Part shown: positions 63,999-64,000 of the stretch, one piece after another
Layout: the number at the start of each line of letters is the position of its first letter
Numbering within the stretch: position 1 is the first letter of the stretch
Source: Enterococcus sp. MMGLQ5-1
GTDB taxonomy: Bacteria > Bacillota > Bacilli > Lactobacillales > Streptococcaceae
Reading direction: 5' to 3'
Assembly: GCF_013155265.1 (NCBI RefSeq)
Contig: NZ_JABJXU010000003.1
Location: forward strand, 62,001 to 126,000
DNA: 64,000 bases
Translations under genes and position numbers: made by a program
Notes under the pieces: generated by a model
The model's input: only the letters and a program-made list of their open reading frames with translations
Databases searched by the model: none
Told to the model about the DNA's origin: nothing

Positions 63999-64000
63999 TG

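Overview
The window looks like a low-GC Lactobacillales chromosome (Streptococcaceae, Enterococcaceae or Aerococcaceae type; genus not resolved) carrying a large prophage. The host part (1-16580) is AT-rich with strong Shine-Dalgarno sites. It holds a heme-exporter-like ABC pair (HrtB/HrtA-like), a TIGR02328/Pyr_excise-like protein, an AI-2E family permease, a CNNM/CorC protein, and an aromatic amino acid operon aroE-aroB-X-aroC-tyrA-aroA-aroK-pheA. An LCP cell-wall ligase and the 23S rRNA methyltransferase RlmD (RumA) follow. Gene X, between aroB and aroC, is an unrecognised cyclase-like protein that appears to be translationally coupled to a 14-codon leader ORF.

At the 3' end of rlmD the character changes. 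From 16.6 to 27.7 kb there is cargo: a BspA-LRR/InlB-repeat surface protein with a non-canonical sorting signal, a lone unknown protein, and a five-gene restriction-modification operon. The operon consists of a controller, a bifunctional FokI-type N6-adenine methylase, a LlaI.1-like protein, an McrB-like GTPase and an McrC/LlaJI-type nuclease. It resembles lactococcal LlaI. A long ImmA/IrrE-type metalloprotease comes next. Known phages of the Phi-m46.1 / Phi-SsUD.1 group insert into rum (rlmD) genes, so I infer that everything from about 16.6 kb to the right edge is one such element. No integrase, CI repressor or right attachment site lies in the window.

From 27.9 kb to the end is a siphovirus genome with HK97-type head genes. 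A structured leader RNA precedes a sigma-70-region-4-like protein. Then come a DUF2800/DUF2815/DNA polymerase block, Rha, a P4-type primase-helicase, VRR-NUC, an SNF2 helicase and a DUF1492 late regulator. HNH, TerS, SAM synthetase, two DNA methyltransferases and TerL follow, then the head genes, the tail genes (with a classical -1 frameshift), holin and amidase. A conserved promoter-like block followed by a compensating hairpin occurs three times (28.73, 33.10 and 63.92 kb). It is probably read by the element's own sigma-like factor.

Two themes stand out. First, three single-gene morons, each with its own promoter-like sequence and terminator, interrupt the late operon (46.64, 53.16 and 56.51 kb). 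Second, the prophage carries a set of small disabling lesions: in-frame stops in DNA polymerase, cytosine methylase and tape measure, a one-base frameshift in the tail-tip/receptor protein, and an apparent AUC start codon on TerS. The phage is probably grounded, while its restriction-modification cargo is intact.
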